DNA of 64,000 bases, taken from the NCBI GenBank assembly GCA_017643025.1, contig JAEPOG010000005.1, forward strand, positions 186,001-250,000. Direction: 5' to 3'. Positions 16,543-24,825 of this stretch are shown piece by piece (the first letter of the stretch is position 1; each line of letters opens with the position of its first letter). This stretch comes from Rhizobiaceae bacterium (GTDB taxonomy: Bacteria > Pseudomonadota > Alphaproteobacteria > Rhizobiales > Rhizobiaceae). Below the pieces are notes generated by a model. The model was given only the letters and a program-made list of their open reading frames with translations, made no database searches and was not told where the DNA came from. A program made the position numbers and the translations under genes.

Positions 16543-17514
16543 TCACTCGGACACCAAGCCCAGCCCATCCGGACCAAACTTGCCCCAAACCAGCAGTGGG
16601 CAAAAATCGGCATCCGGCCGCTCGCCTATCATCGCACTTACCAGCGCGAGATACCCATCCATTCTCGCCTCATATTGCTCGAGCTCGACGCCTACCGTTT
16701 GAAGGTAGTGCAAGACCGCAATCGGTTCGAGTTTGAGGCCACAGAGTTCGGCACCTCTGATGGCAAAAGCGGTGTGCAGGAACGCTGCTTCAGCGGACGA
16801 CGCCTGAGGGATCTCTGTCGGCACCGATTCCTCCGATGCCGCTTCCACCGCCGCAGAAATCTCCGCCATCGATTTCTGACCACAAAGGTCAAGCCCGATC
16901 TCAATAACCTTGGAGATGAGCTCGTTGTGTTTCGCGCGATCGGGCCCATGGATCTGGACGAGCTCATCGTCGCTATTGACCATTCCGTCGCCGTCCTCGA
17001 AGTCGAGGAACTGTCGTGCCTTTCCATTGGCCGCATAGACCTTGTCCGCATCGGTGAAGAAGACCGCGTTGTTGCCATCTTCGAAGCAAATGATGTCGGA
17101 ATGGTCGGCCGATAACGTCCAAAGGCCGACCTCAACCTCGCTGCGTTCCAATCGACGTATTATCGGTTGGTGATAGGTCACTCTGCGATCACGCCCGTCG
17201 TGGTGGTGTGTAAGGCCGGCGATTGTCGAAAGAGGCGCTGCTGCCGTTTGAGGCTTTGCCTGCGCTTGCGGCTCCGCCTGCGCCTGCAGCGATTCGGAGG
17301 GTTGCTCGGCTACCTCATCTGAGCGTCCATCACGTGCGCTCGCGGTCGTCTTGCTGGTCGGCGACGGCGCGACGGTTGCGAGGATCACCATTGCAATGAA
17401 CAGAACCGGCAGCCCGGCAAACAGAACCTGCCGGCGCGATCGATATGGCCAGATCGGCTTGATAAATCCAACCAGAGAATAGACGACGCAGCCGAACCAG
17501 ATGAAGGCAAACAT
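16543..17514 (-). CDS. Unknown membrane-anchored protein of the island
   Basis: 323 residues from the ATG at 17514 (AAGG about 8 bases upstream); a GTG at 17523 is less well supported. Two N-terminal membrane helices (about 2-18 and 33-49) precede a low-complexity Ala/Gln/Pro linker (around QAQAEPQAQAKPQ), then a soluble domain with acidic clusters (FEDGDGMVNSDDELVQIHGPD) and a C-terminal helical region (LHYLQTVGVELEQYEARMD). I recognise no family. It is transcribed divergently from the XRE gene at 17662, which may repress it. In a phage-derived island such a protein could be a moron or exclusion factor, but that is speculation. Confidence 0.55.
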   Translation of the reverse strand: MFAFIWFGCVVYSLVGFIKPIWPYRSRRQVLFAGLPVLFIAMVILATVAPSPTSKTTASARDGRSDEVAEQPSESLQAQAEPQAQAKPQTAAAPLSTIAGLTHHHDGRDRRVTYHQPIIRRLERSEVEVGLWTLSADHSDIICFEDGNNAVFFTDADKVYAANGKARQFLDFEDGDGMVNSDDELVQIHGPDRAKHNELISKVIEIGLDLCGQKSMAEISAAVEAASEESVPTEIPQASSAEAAFLHTAFAIRGAELCGLKLEPIAVLHYLQTVGVELEQYEARMDGYLALVSAMIGERPDADFCPLLVWGKFGPDGLGLVSE

Positions 17515-17588
17515 GGAGGACACCTTATGCTCCAGCTATCCGGGACCGAAGTAAGACGACGAATGGTAAAGGACAATGCCGTAGTACC

Positions 17589-17617
17589 GATACGAACATC
17601 AAGTCCATAATCGTATC
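17589..17617. promoter_or_regulatory. Inverted repeat upstream of second XRE gene
   Basis: GATACGA (17589-17595) and TCGTATC (17611-17617) form perfect 7-base arms around a 15-base spacer in the divergent region between the membrane protein gene and the XRE gene at 17662. The length and position suit a repressor-binding site acting on both genes. No clear -10/-35 pair could be assigned. Confidence 0.4.
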
Positions 17618-17661
17618 TTAGAGCGGTTTAGAAGTGTTTTGGCCGGCTCCAGAGTACGAGC

Positions 17662-18012
17662 ATGGAGCTCAAGCGACTCATTGGACGGCGCATAAAAACG
17701 CTGCGCGAATTGCGTGGCCTCACCCAGGGCGATCTAGCTGAACGGCTAGATAGAAGCGTCGATGCGGTTTCCATGATTGAACGAGGCAAAAACTGGCCGA
17801 GTTCGACGACATTGGAGGCAATGAGACTGGCGATGGATGTGTCCGTCTCCGAACTATTTGACGATCTGAGCGCTGAAGAACCGACCAGCTCAACCGATCA
17901 GATCGCGGTCGCACGGCACCTTCTCAGCAAGCTTGGCCAACGCGATCTGGACGTCGCGGTCGCGATGCTCGAAAAAATGGCTGCGAACTCGTCCGGTATC
18001 GCGACCGATTAG
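17662..18012 (+). CDS. XRE-family transcriptional regulator
   Basis: 116 residues. The N-terminal HTH (LIGRRIKTLRELRGLTQGDLAERLDRSVDAVSMIERGKNWPS, about 5-46) is a classic Cro/CI-like helix-turn-helix with the recognition helix at SVDAVSMIER. The C-terminal ~50 residues are helical and may mediate dimerisation; there is no LexA-type peptidase, so it would not be RecA-cleavable. It is divergent from the membrane protein gene, with an inverted repeat in between, and convergent with the terminase gene. Confidence 0.82.
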   Translation: MELKRLIGRRIKTLRELRGLTQGDLAERLDRSVDAVSMIERGKNWPSSTTLEAMRLAMDVSVSELFDDLSAEEPTSSTDQIAVARHLLSKLGQRDLDVAVAMLEKMAANSSGIATD

Positions 18013-18136
18013 CAAGCCGGGTCGATTGTGGCGCGAACCTTTCCGCCGCCACTACCGGCACTGATGGGTGATCACCGAATTAGGCTCGCCCAACGCGTGC
18101 TCTTATTCGACGCCAACCACGCCATCTCCTGCGACG

Positions 18137-19600
18137 TCAACGCCTCAGCTTTCGCTGTGCTCGAATCTCCGCAGCACGGCTCATGCCCGTTCTTCCGCGT
18201 CCCATATTGCTGTGCGCCCACTCGACAAACTGGGTCACACTATCGACCTGATCGGCGTAGCGCCCGTTCGGGAACCACCGGAACTCGTTGCGCAACTCCT
18301 CATACCAGCTTGTGTTTGTCGGGATCACATAATTGCTGCTCAACAGCCGAGCGGATTGCTCGATCAGGCGGGCTTCTTTGCCTGACTGACCGACATTCTT
18401 CACCCATATCTTATGCATTTTGTAGTCATGCCGGACCTGCTGGACGATCTGCTGTCCAGAGCCTCCACCTTCGACAATTGCGCCATCGGCGCGCCACCGT
18501 TTGAATTCGGCGATCACCTTCTGGAGAAGATCGGGGAACTCCCGCCTTTCCCGCACGACATCGAGCAGATACCACTTTTTCTCGATCCGCCCCCAAGTCG
18601 TACACACGGAATAAGCGCTGTTCGGCCCAATCGTAAATGCTGGATCCCAGCTCTGGATCACACAATGACAGTCTTCGCGGCTGGGCGGCAATTCGGTGGT
18701 TGCGATCCCGTCGAAGTTGAACTGACCGCTTCCGCCAGGCATCGGGTTCTGCATGTATTGTGCCTGGAATGCAGTCGCTGTCATCTCCGCGCGGATCTTC
18801 GAAACCGTTTCTGGATCGTCGCGTTCCGGTGCGAGGAGATCACCCTTGCGGCGCACGTACTCCCGGTCGTCATAGAGAGCGAACTTCTCCTCATCCTTCA
18901 CCGAGACAACCGGCAGATTGAGATGTCCGTATCCGCCTTTGTCCAGAAGGTAACCGGTTAGATCATATTCATGCAGGCGCTGCTGAATGACGATGATTGA
19001 AGAACGCTTCTTGTCGTTGAGGGACCGGAACAGCTCATTCTCGAAGAAGTCGATCGCGCTTTGTCGTTCACGCTCAGATACGGTGTCCTGAAAGGTCATC
19101 AGATCATCAACGATCAGAAGATCGGCGCCGTAGCCCATTGCCGAGCCGCCGACGGAAATGGATTTGCGCCCACCACCTCTTGCCAACCTGATCTCATCTG
19201 CCCTGTTGTTGCGTGTATCGATCCGCGTGTCGGGAAACAGCCCCTTGTACCAACCGATCTCCAGGACCTTCCGGAACTGATTGTGGTGCAGCCGGGCAAA
19301 TTCTGCCGAATGGGTTGCAACGAGCACGTCCTTACCGGGGTTGTGACCCAGGAAGAATGCCGGTAACGCAACAGAAATCACCGTCGATTTGAAATAGCGA
19401 GGCGGAAGGTTGACCAGTAAACGACCGTGCTCGGCCTCGACAGCAACTTGTGCGGATCGGCACATCGCTTCGAGATATTCCGAATCAAGAAATTTCTCGC
19501 TGGGATACAGCGTTTCGAAGACCTTTTGCACGAAGAAATAGAGCTCACACCTACACAGCTCTGCTATCAGATCGTGCGGTTCGTAGAGATCGGCCGTCAT
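18137..19600 (-). CDS. Phage terminase large subunit
   Basis: 487 residues. The N-terminal ATPase has a Walker A-like LPPRYFKST (about 64-72, equivalent to PPRHGKT in relatives) and Walker B LLIVDDLM. The C-terminal RNase H-like nuclease begins QSWDPAFTIGPNSAYSVCTTWG, and VEGGGSGQQIVQQV follows, as in the psiM2 ORF9/Terminase_6 group. The length is normal and the frame uninterrupted. It packages phage DNA into proheads as a motor-nuclease. Its ATG overlaps the stop of the DUF5681 gene (ATGA). No portal or capsid gene follows downstream, so it is orphaned from a complete prophage. Confidence 0.9.
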   Translation of the reverse strand: MTADLYEPHDLIAELCRCELYFFVQKVFETLYPSEKFLDSEYLEAMCRSAQVAVEAEHGRLLVNLPPRYFKSTVISVALPAFFLGHNPGKDVLVATHSAEFARLHHNQFRKVLEIGWYKGLFPDTRIDTRNNRADEIRLARGGGRKSISVGGSAMGYGADLLIVDDLMTFQDTVSERERQSAIDFFENELFRSLNDKKRSSIIVIQQRLHEYDLTGYLLDKGGYGHLNLPVVSVKDEEKFALYDDREYVRRKGDLLAPERDDPETVSKIRAEMTATAFQAQYMQNPMPGGSGQFNFDGIATTELPPSREDCHCVIQSWDPAFTIGPNSAYSVCTTWGRIEKKWYLLDVVRERREFPDLLQKVIAEFKRWRADGAIVEGGGSGQQIVQQVRHDYKMHKIWVKNVGQSGKEARLIEQSARLLSSNYVIPTNTSWYEELRNEFRWFPNGRYADQVDSVTQFVEWAHSNMGRGRTGMSRAAEIRAQRKLRR

Positions 19601-20352
19601 TGCGGATCTCCTTTAGATTTACGTGACAGAATTCGTTGCGCAAATGACTCCAGGATCTGATTGTCGGCCCTGGACAATGGTCTTTGCTCTGCTGCCTCTG
19701 GCGTTTCTGCCGCACCAATTTCGGTGCCCGCGAATTTGAGCAATGCTACTATTGAGCGCAGATCGCCAGTGTCTGCCTTCTGAGCGAGCTTCTCGAACCA
19801 GACTTCGCTGCGCGTCATCTTTTTGCTGCCAGTCGCTGTTTGGACCCGAACCGACTTTTGAACTATCTCCCTCGCCATCGTGTGCAGATTTTTGCTACCC
19901 TTCGACCGACCTTTCGGGTTACCGCTCTGGCCTGGCTTATATTGACCTGACTTAGGCGGCTTGCCGTAACCGACCTCATAGTCGGCTTCGGACGTCGCGC
20001 CGATCTGCCTCTTGTCATCGCGCCGGCTTGCGGACCGATTGGAGGCTGGCGTCGTCGTCGGGCGCTCGCCTTGCCTGCGCCTTAGGTCTTTGGCTGACTT
20101 ATTGCTGCCACGCACAGACCGGGTGCCCGCCGGCTTGGCTTGGGGTTCGCTTCCTCGTGGCGGAGGTCGCCGCGCCGCGCCTTTCCGATCCGACTGTTCT
20201 GATGCTTCACCCTGTCGCACCTGTCGATGCGCATGATCCTTTCCGACGCGATCGGACGCAACTTTCTTGCTGACGGCATGCGCGCTTGTCGTTTCTGCGT
20301 CGCGGTTGCGCACGATCCGCACAAGCTGCCTAGGCCCCGCCTTGTCTGACAT
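19597..20352 (-). CDS. DUF5681-domain protein, probable small terminase subunit
   Basis: 251 residues. The first ~130 are highly basic and low-complexity (Lys/Arg/Ser/Ala rich), likely disordered and DNA-binding. Then follows GYGKPPKSGQYKPGQSGNPKGR, the hallmark of DUF5681, and a helical tail. DUF5681 proteins are nearly always encoded directly before a terminase large subunit, as here with a 4-base overlap, and are thought to act as the small subunit. The long basic N-terminal extension is longer than in typical members (~130-170 residues). Confidence 0.8.
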   Translation of the reverse strand: MSDKAGPRQLVRIVRNRDAETTSAHAVSKKVASDRVGKDHAHRQVRQGEASEQSDRKGAARRPPPRGSEPQAKPAGTRSVRGSNKSAKDLRRRQGERPTTTPASNRSASRRDDKRQIGATSEADYEVGYGKPPKSGQYKPGQSGNPKGRSKGSKNLHTMAREIVQKSVRVQTATGSKKMTRSEVWFEKLAQKADTGDLRSIVALLKFAGTEIGAAETPEAAEQRPLSRADNQILESFAQRILSRKSKGDPQ

Positions 20353-20402
20353 TCCAGTTCCTTTCGTTTTGTTCAGGCAGCGGGGAACCTGACAGTTGAT
20401 GT

Positions 20403-21755
20403 CTATGCGGCTTCAGGGGATTGAAGATCTGAGCGGCGGAGATCGGCCATCTCGGTGAATGTCAGTCCCGTCTCGGCGTGGACTGCCTCGATGCCAAAGC
20501 GTTTCTGGAAGCGCCGGATTCCGACGTCGCAGTAGAGCGGATCGCGCTCGATGCATCTGGCCCTGCGGCCGGTCTTGTGTGCGGCCAACAGCATCGTCCC
20601 CGAGCCGGCGAAGGTGTCGAGCACGATGTCTCCACGACGTGAGGCATCTTTGAGGATGTCGGCAACCAGAGTCACAGGTTTGATCGTCGGGTGCTGTGCC
20701 AGCAGCTCATCGCGTTCGCCCGAAAAGCGGTTGAGGCCAGGCATCGACCAAACATTTGACCTATTGCGGCCGTATTTCCCTAGCTGGATGTTGTTGATTG
20801 ACGGTTCACCCGGCTGTTTGAAGACAGCGACCAGTTCGTGCTGACTGCGATAGTGCGATCCCATCCCTCCCGTGCCCTTGTTCCAGACGCAGAGGTTGGC
20901 CAACTCCAGACCTTCAGCCTTACCGGCAGCGATGAGAAGGTCGATGCTGCGCCAATCCATAAACACGTACAATAGCGCCGACGCTTCAGATGACCGCAGC
21001 ATCACATTGATTGACGTCCGCAGGAACTGGGCAAACTCGAGACCTGTCAGCTCCCCAGACCCTTCGACAAATTCGCGCGTGGCAAGCTTACTGACATTGC
21101 CGCGTACACGCACGTTGTACGGCGGATCGGTAGCGATGAGGACGGCCCTGTCGCTACCCATCACCCTGTGATGAGAGCGAGGCGATTTGGCATCGCCGCA
21201 AATAAGCTTGTGACCATCATCGATCAGCCAGAGATCGCCAACTCGCGTGACGGCTTCAGTCAGAGGCAGGATGCCATCGGCGTCGGCCGCGTCCCCGTCA
21301 GGATTGCCGTCGAGAACGATATCGATTTCTGCGGAATAGAAGCCAGTTTCTTCCAGCGTAAACCCCGGTTCATCAAGCAGAATTTCGCTGAACTCTAATT
21401 TCAGTGCGCCGTGGTCCCACTCAGAGCCCTCCGCAAGCTTGTTGTCGGCGATACGAAATGCCCGCAGTTTCGCTTTGCTCAAGTGTGCGGCGCGCATGAC
21501 CGGGACCGCGTCCAACCCTAAGTCTACAGCCGCCTGAACGCGCTGCGCGCCACTGACAACGTTGTTGTCGCCATCAATGACCACGATGCCTAGGAAGCCG
21601 AATGTCCGAATTGAATCGGCAATACGCTGACGCTTATCGGCGGGGTGTTTGCGAAGGTCACGCGCGGAAAAGTTCAACTTCCTCGGATCGATCCACTCGG
21701 TCAGGTCGTTCGCAAGCCTCCCAATGTGTCGCAGATTCTCCACGCGGTATTTCAT
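20403..21755 (-). CDS. ParB-N domain DNA methyltransferase (N6-adenine or N4-cytosine)
   Basis: 450 residues. The N-terminal ~110 residues are a ParB/sulfiredoxin-like domain (LRKHPADKRQRIADSIRTFG, VVSGAQRVQAA). The C-terminal DNA methylase has motif IV DPPY (210-213) before motif I DTFAGSG (about 390-396), the beta-class order of N6A/N4C enzymes. The ATG at 21755 has GAGGAGG upstream at good spacing. It lies 50 bases before the DUF5681 gene on the same strand, and no restriction endonuclease is nearby, so it is probably an orphan phage methyltransferase protecting or regulating DNA. The target sequence is unknown. Confidence 0.88.
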   Translation of the reverse strand: MKYRVENLRHIGRLANDLTEWIDPRKLNFSARDLRKHPADKRQRIADSIRTFGFLGIVVIDGDNNVVSGAQRVQAAVDLGLDAVPVMRAAHLSKAKLRAFRIADNKLAEGSEWDHGALKLEFSEILLDEPGFTLEETGFYSAEIDIVLDGNPDGDAADADGILPLTEAVTRVGDLWLIDDGHKLICGDAKSPRSHHRVMGSDRAVLIATDPPYNVRVRGNVSKLATREFVEGSGELTGLEFAQFLRTSINVMLRSSEASALLYVFMDWRSIDLLIAAGKAEGLELANLCVWNKGTGGMGSHYRSQHELVAVFKQPGEPSINNIQLGKYGRNRSNVWSMPGLNRFSGERDELLAQHPTIKPVTLVADILKDASRRGDIVLDTFAGSGTMLLAAHKTGRRARCIERDPLYCDVGIRRFQKRFGIEAVHAETGLTFTEMADLRRSDLQSPEAA

Positions 21756-21871
21756 CGGTGCCCTCCTCTTCTCGACCAGCTCGCCAAATACGAATCATCG
21801 CTGGAAAGCAGGGAGAGGAGCGCAACGCCATTGGCACCGTCAACAAAAAATTAGAAGAAAATTTCACCTTT

Positions 21872-21911
21872 CCGGAACCTTTGTCAACAAAAATGCCGGA
21901 ACCTTTGTCAA
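21872..21911 (-). repeat. Tandem 24-base-period repeat with TTGACA boxes upstream of the methyltransferase
   Basis: CCGGAACCTTTGTCAA occurs at 21872-21887 and again at 21896-21911, a 24-base period. Read on the minus strand each copy is TTGACAAAGGTTCCGG, containing a perfect -35 hexamer. The copy nearer the gene is followed after 17 bases by AAATTT, a weak -10 candidate, and the methyltransferase start lies about 115 bases downstream. The repeats could be duplicated promoters or regulator sites. Confidence 0.45.
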
Positions 21912-22486
21912 TGCGGAATGAGATTCCAATCTTAAGAGCGATGGATGGGTCCCGCACAAGATGTTCAAGCGAGATCGTCGCTCACCAGACGGGTCACACG
22001 CACGGTGCCCCCACCATCATTGGGACCAACCTAAGCCCTCGCCTCAATGCCGCACCATGCGCAAGATATCGGGCGTTCGATGCAGGGCGAGTTGTTACAA
22101 TGAGCCCATGCACCTTGCCTCGTTTTTGCTGCAACAAGGAGCCGCCGCTACGATGGCCCCGCCCCGTACTAGTATCGAGCACGGGCACGACGTCGGTGCC
22201 TCTATGACCTGAAACACCGCATGGGATCGGTTTTTGTAACATTCTCGGAGCTTGGTCGCGCGGGTTGTCGGTTGCACGATCAGCCCGCCTCTTTGATATC
22301 CGCCTGACCCTGCGGCACGCTGGCGGCAATCGCCAGTCGCAGACCGCAACCAGGCTGCATCCACCACTCGATTGCGGTTCTAATACGCTGATCAGCACAC
22401 AACCGAATGCTTCTCCGCAAAGCACGGTCTGCGCGCAGGAAACCCGTGCGGCAATAGTTTACCGCCATTGCCTGTTACCGCCGCCT

Positions 22487-22638
22487 AAATTCCCTGTTCG
22501 TCTCATGAAATTCCCTGTTCGAACGAGTAGGGAATTTGGACCACAAGACGCTGAATTCACTGATCTATTCCGGGTTCCTCAACTGCCATCCCGCTGTTCT
22601 TCGCCAATATTCCCTGTAAATCCCGGTTTAACAGGGAA
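22487..22638. repeat. Cluster of TTCCCTGT motifs with two inverted repeats
   Basis: AAATTCCCTGTTCG occurs at 22487-22500 and 22508-22521. The second copy pairs with a downstream inverted copy: AAATTCCCT (22508-22516) and AGGGAATTT (22529-22537), 9-base arms. A further pair is TTCCCTGT (22610-22617) and ACAGGGAA (22631-22638), 8-base arms. Similar TTCCCTGT-rich patches are, to my recollection, common in rhizobial accessory intergenic DNA, but I cannot name a described element. Confidence 0.5.
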
Positions 22639-22825
22639 CCGACGAGGGCAGGCGATTGGCAGCCCGCTAGCGGTGCGCAAGCTAGGAGCGGCACGAAACG
22701 GTTTGACAATATCGGCACCATCGCACACTAACCCAACGCTCCCGATACGGTGCGGAACCGGATGTTGAACGGGTGGCGGTCAAGCCACGTCTTCTTTCAT
22801 CACATGAGCGAGCAGTCAGGACGAG

Positions 22826-23605
22826 ATGGTAACGGCCGGCACCGACAATTTGGCCCGGTTTTATGTGCCCGAGGTGCACGACGTCCATCCGGGAATGGAA
22901 GACAGGCTCGAGGCGCTTCTCGACGTGTGGCCGGCAGAGGCGCGGCCGCATCTTGCCCTGCTTGTCGTTCCCAATTGGCAGGACAGGTTCCCGCTTGCCG
23001 CCGCGCCACGGTTTGCCGAGAGGGTTGCACAGCTGCCCGGCGAGAGAGTCCTCCACGGATGGACCCATTCGCTCGGGCCGGACTGGTGGAACTGGCTGAT
23101 GTACGGCCACGACAACCGCTCCGAGTTCGCGAGCCTCAACCGCGCGGAGGCGCTGCAGCGCGTGTCGGCCGCCATGGATGCCTTTGCGTCGCATTTCGCG
23201 GCGAAGCCGAAATGGTTCTGCGCGCCGCGTTGGCAACAGAGCCGCGCGGCGACTGAAGTGTTGCGCGAAGCGGGCGTGGAAGGCTGCATGCTGGGCGGCT
23301 CTCTCCAGTTGTTTTCAGGAGCGAGCGCGCCTTTGCCGGCCCTGAATTTCGATGAGGGCCCGCGAAAGCTGAAGGCGGCGGTTCTGCGCCGTTTTCGCGA
23401 GACAACGATTGGCCGCAGATTTCGCGAGGGCAAGCCATTCAGGGTGGCCCTGCACCCCGATGACGTTTCGGACGAACCAACCTGGCGGCAGGTTGGTCGC
23501 GTGATCGCCAGGCTTGCGGATGAGGGGTGGACGCCCATTGGCCCCAGCGAGGCAATGAAGCGCTTCGCGGTTCCATCACCGGCGAGAGAAGCCTCGCCGG
23601 CATGA
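22826..23605 (+). CDS. DUF2334-type polysaccharide deacetylase-like protein
   Basis: 259 residues. YVPEVHDVHPGM at the start provides the Asp of the deacetylase-like motif, followed by LLVVPNWQD, ERVLHGWTHSL (the paired His motif) and RVALHPDDV near the end. This order is that of DUF2334 proteins, a branch of the carbohydrate esterase 4 fold. AGGA 6 bases before the ATG supports the start. It is the first gene of the glycolipid-like cluster, and its stop overlaps the next start (ATGA). Deacetylation of a sugar intermediate is likely but unproven. Confidence 0.75.
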   Translation: MVTAGTDNLARFYVPEVHDVHPGMEDRLEALLDVWPAEARPHLALLVVPNWQDRFPLAAAPRFAERVAQLPGERVLHGWTHSLGPDWWNWLMYGHDNRSEFASLNRAEALQRVSAAMDAFASHFAAKPKWFCAPRWQQSRAATEVLREAGVEGCMLGGSLQLFSGASAPLPALNFDEGPRKLKAAVLRRFRETTIGRRFREGKPFRVALHPDDVSDEPTWRQVGRVIARLADEGWTPIGPSEAMKRFAVPSPAREASPA

Positions 23606-24825
23606 TCGATATCGGCATCTTCAGCAACGGCCATGGCGAGGATACCATCGCCTGCAAGGTGCTCGACCGGCTGCAGGCCGCTCGGCCCGGACTTTCGGTC
23701 GAGGCGTGGCCGATGGTTGGAGAGGGCACCGCCTTTCAGGCGCGCCGCCTGCCGCTGGTGGGCGTGCGCAACAGGCTTCCGAGTTCGGGCTTCGCCACGG
23801 TCAGCCCCCGGCTCATGCTGGGAGACCTGCGGGCGGGGTGGTTGCGGACACATTGGCGCCAGTACGTTGCCGCCCGCAGGATGCGGGGGCGCTACCGTTT
23901 CGTCATCGCGGTGGGCGATATCGTCCCGCTGGTGGCATCCGTTGCCGCCCGGTCGCCCTTCGTATTCATCGCTTGCGCCAAGTCCTATTATTACAACCCG
24001 GGGCGGGCCTTCACGGCCGTTGAGAAAAGGCTGATGCGCCGTCACTGCACGCTGACCTTTCCGCGCGATCGCATGACGGTCCAGGAACTGGAGAAAGCTG
24101 GCGTTCCGACGCTTTATGCCGGCAACCCGATGATGGACGACCTTGAAGGCACAGGCGACAGGATGAACCTGGGTTCCGACGCCGTGGTCATAGGCATGCT
24201 GGCCGGGACACGGCCCGACGCCGAGCAAAATCTGCTCGACCTTCTGGACGCCGCCGGCCACCTTCACCGCTACGCCCCCGACCCTCAAAAGTACCGATTT
24301 GTGTTTGCCGCCAGGTCCGAACTGGATGTGCGAGAGCTGGTCTCGATGATCGCTGCCGACAAACGGCTAGCAGGCTGGAAAGTCGCAAGCGCCGCTGAGG
24401 ATGCCGGCGCAACCGGTGTTGTGGTCCGGCTTTCCGGTCCGGAGGGCATTGAGGCGCTGATCGCCAAGAACCGCTTCGCCGATGTGCTGCGTATGGCATC
24501 GGTCGTCGTCGGCATGGCCGGCACGGCCAACGAGCAGGCTATCGGCCTCGGGATACCGCTGATCGCCGTGCCATCGGGGGGCGTTCAGGGCGACCACTAT
24601 GTGAAGATGAAGTCGGTCTATTTTGGCGATTCTGCACTGACGGTCGAACGCAATCCCGACATCATCGCCGCTGCTATCGCCGATTTGCTGGCCGATCCCG
24701 ACCGCCGCGAGCGAATGGCCGAAGCCGGGCGGGAACGCATGGGCGAGCCCGGCGCCAGCCAGGCGATTGCCGATGTGATCCTCGACATGTTCGACAAGGG
24801 TGCCATGGGGATCGCCGCGCAATGA
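23602..24825 (+). CDS. Lipid-A-disaccharide synthase-related glycosyltransferase (GT-B)
   Basis: 407 residues from the ATG overlapping the preceding TGA; the frame is open upstream only within the deacetylase gene. FSNGHGEDTIACKVLDRL at the start is the signature of the LpxB-related family (TIGR03492-like). The C-terminal VVGMAGTANEQAIGLGIPLIAVPSGG corresponds to the donor-binding region of GT-B enzymes. It is distinct from true LpxB and from the second LpxB-like protein encoded 3 kb downstream. It probably transfers a sugar to a lipid or lipid-linked acceptor. It overlaps the following GT2 gene by ATGA. Confidence 0.75.
   Translation: MIDIGIFSNGHGEDTIACKVLDRLQAARPGLSVEAWPMVGEGTAFQARRLPLVGVRNRLPSSGFATVSPRLMLGDLRAGWLRTHWRQYVAARRMRGRYRFVIAVGDIVPLVASVAARSPFVFIACAKSYYYNPGRAFTAVEKRLMRRHCTLTFPRDRMTVQELEKAGVPTLYAGNPMMDDLEGTGDRMNLGSDAVVIGMLAGTRPDAEQNLLDLLDAAGHLHRYAPDPQKYRFVFAARSELDVRELVSMIAADKRLAGWKVASAAEDAGATGVVVRLSGPEGIEALIAKNRFADVLRMASVVVGMAGTANEQAIGLGIPLIAVPSGGVQGDHYVKMKSVYFGDSALTVERNPDIIAAAIADLLADPDRRERMAEAGRERMGEPGASQAIADVILDMFDKGAMGIAAQ

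Larger units (their letters stand above)
21756..22825. other. Island right end: repeats and no intact gene
   Basis: This ~1.07-kb stretch lies between the divergent methyltransferase and DUF2334 genes. It contains the tandem TTGACA repeats and the TTCCCTGT repeat patch listed separately. Several open frames on both strands (for example around 21994-22425 minus and 22265-22768 plus) have Arg/Cys/Ser-rich composition without a ribosome site or known family, and I do not count them as genes. The junction between island and chromosomal cluster is probably in the right half. Confidence 0.45.

Noticed and set aside
22487..22638. Possible CRISPR array
   Set aside because: The repeats are only 8-14 bases, irregularly spaced and partly inverted, and no cas gene is in the window.
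22265..22768. 167-codon plus-strand frame across the TTCCCTGT repeats
   Set aside because: Its sequence is repeat-derived (recurring KFPVR/REFG segments), Ser/Pro/Arg rich, lacks a ribosome site and matches nothing I know as a protein.
13800..22825. Complete inducible prophage
   Set aside because: No integrase, portal, capsid, tail or lysis gene could be found between the boundaries.
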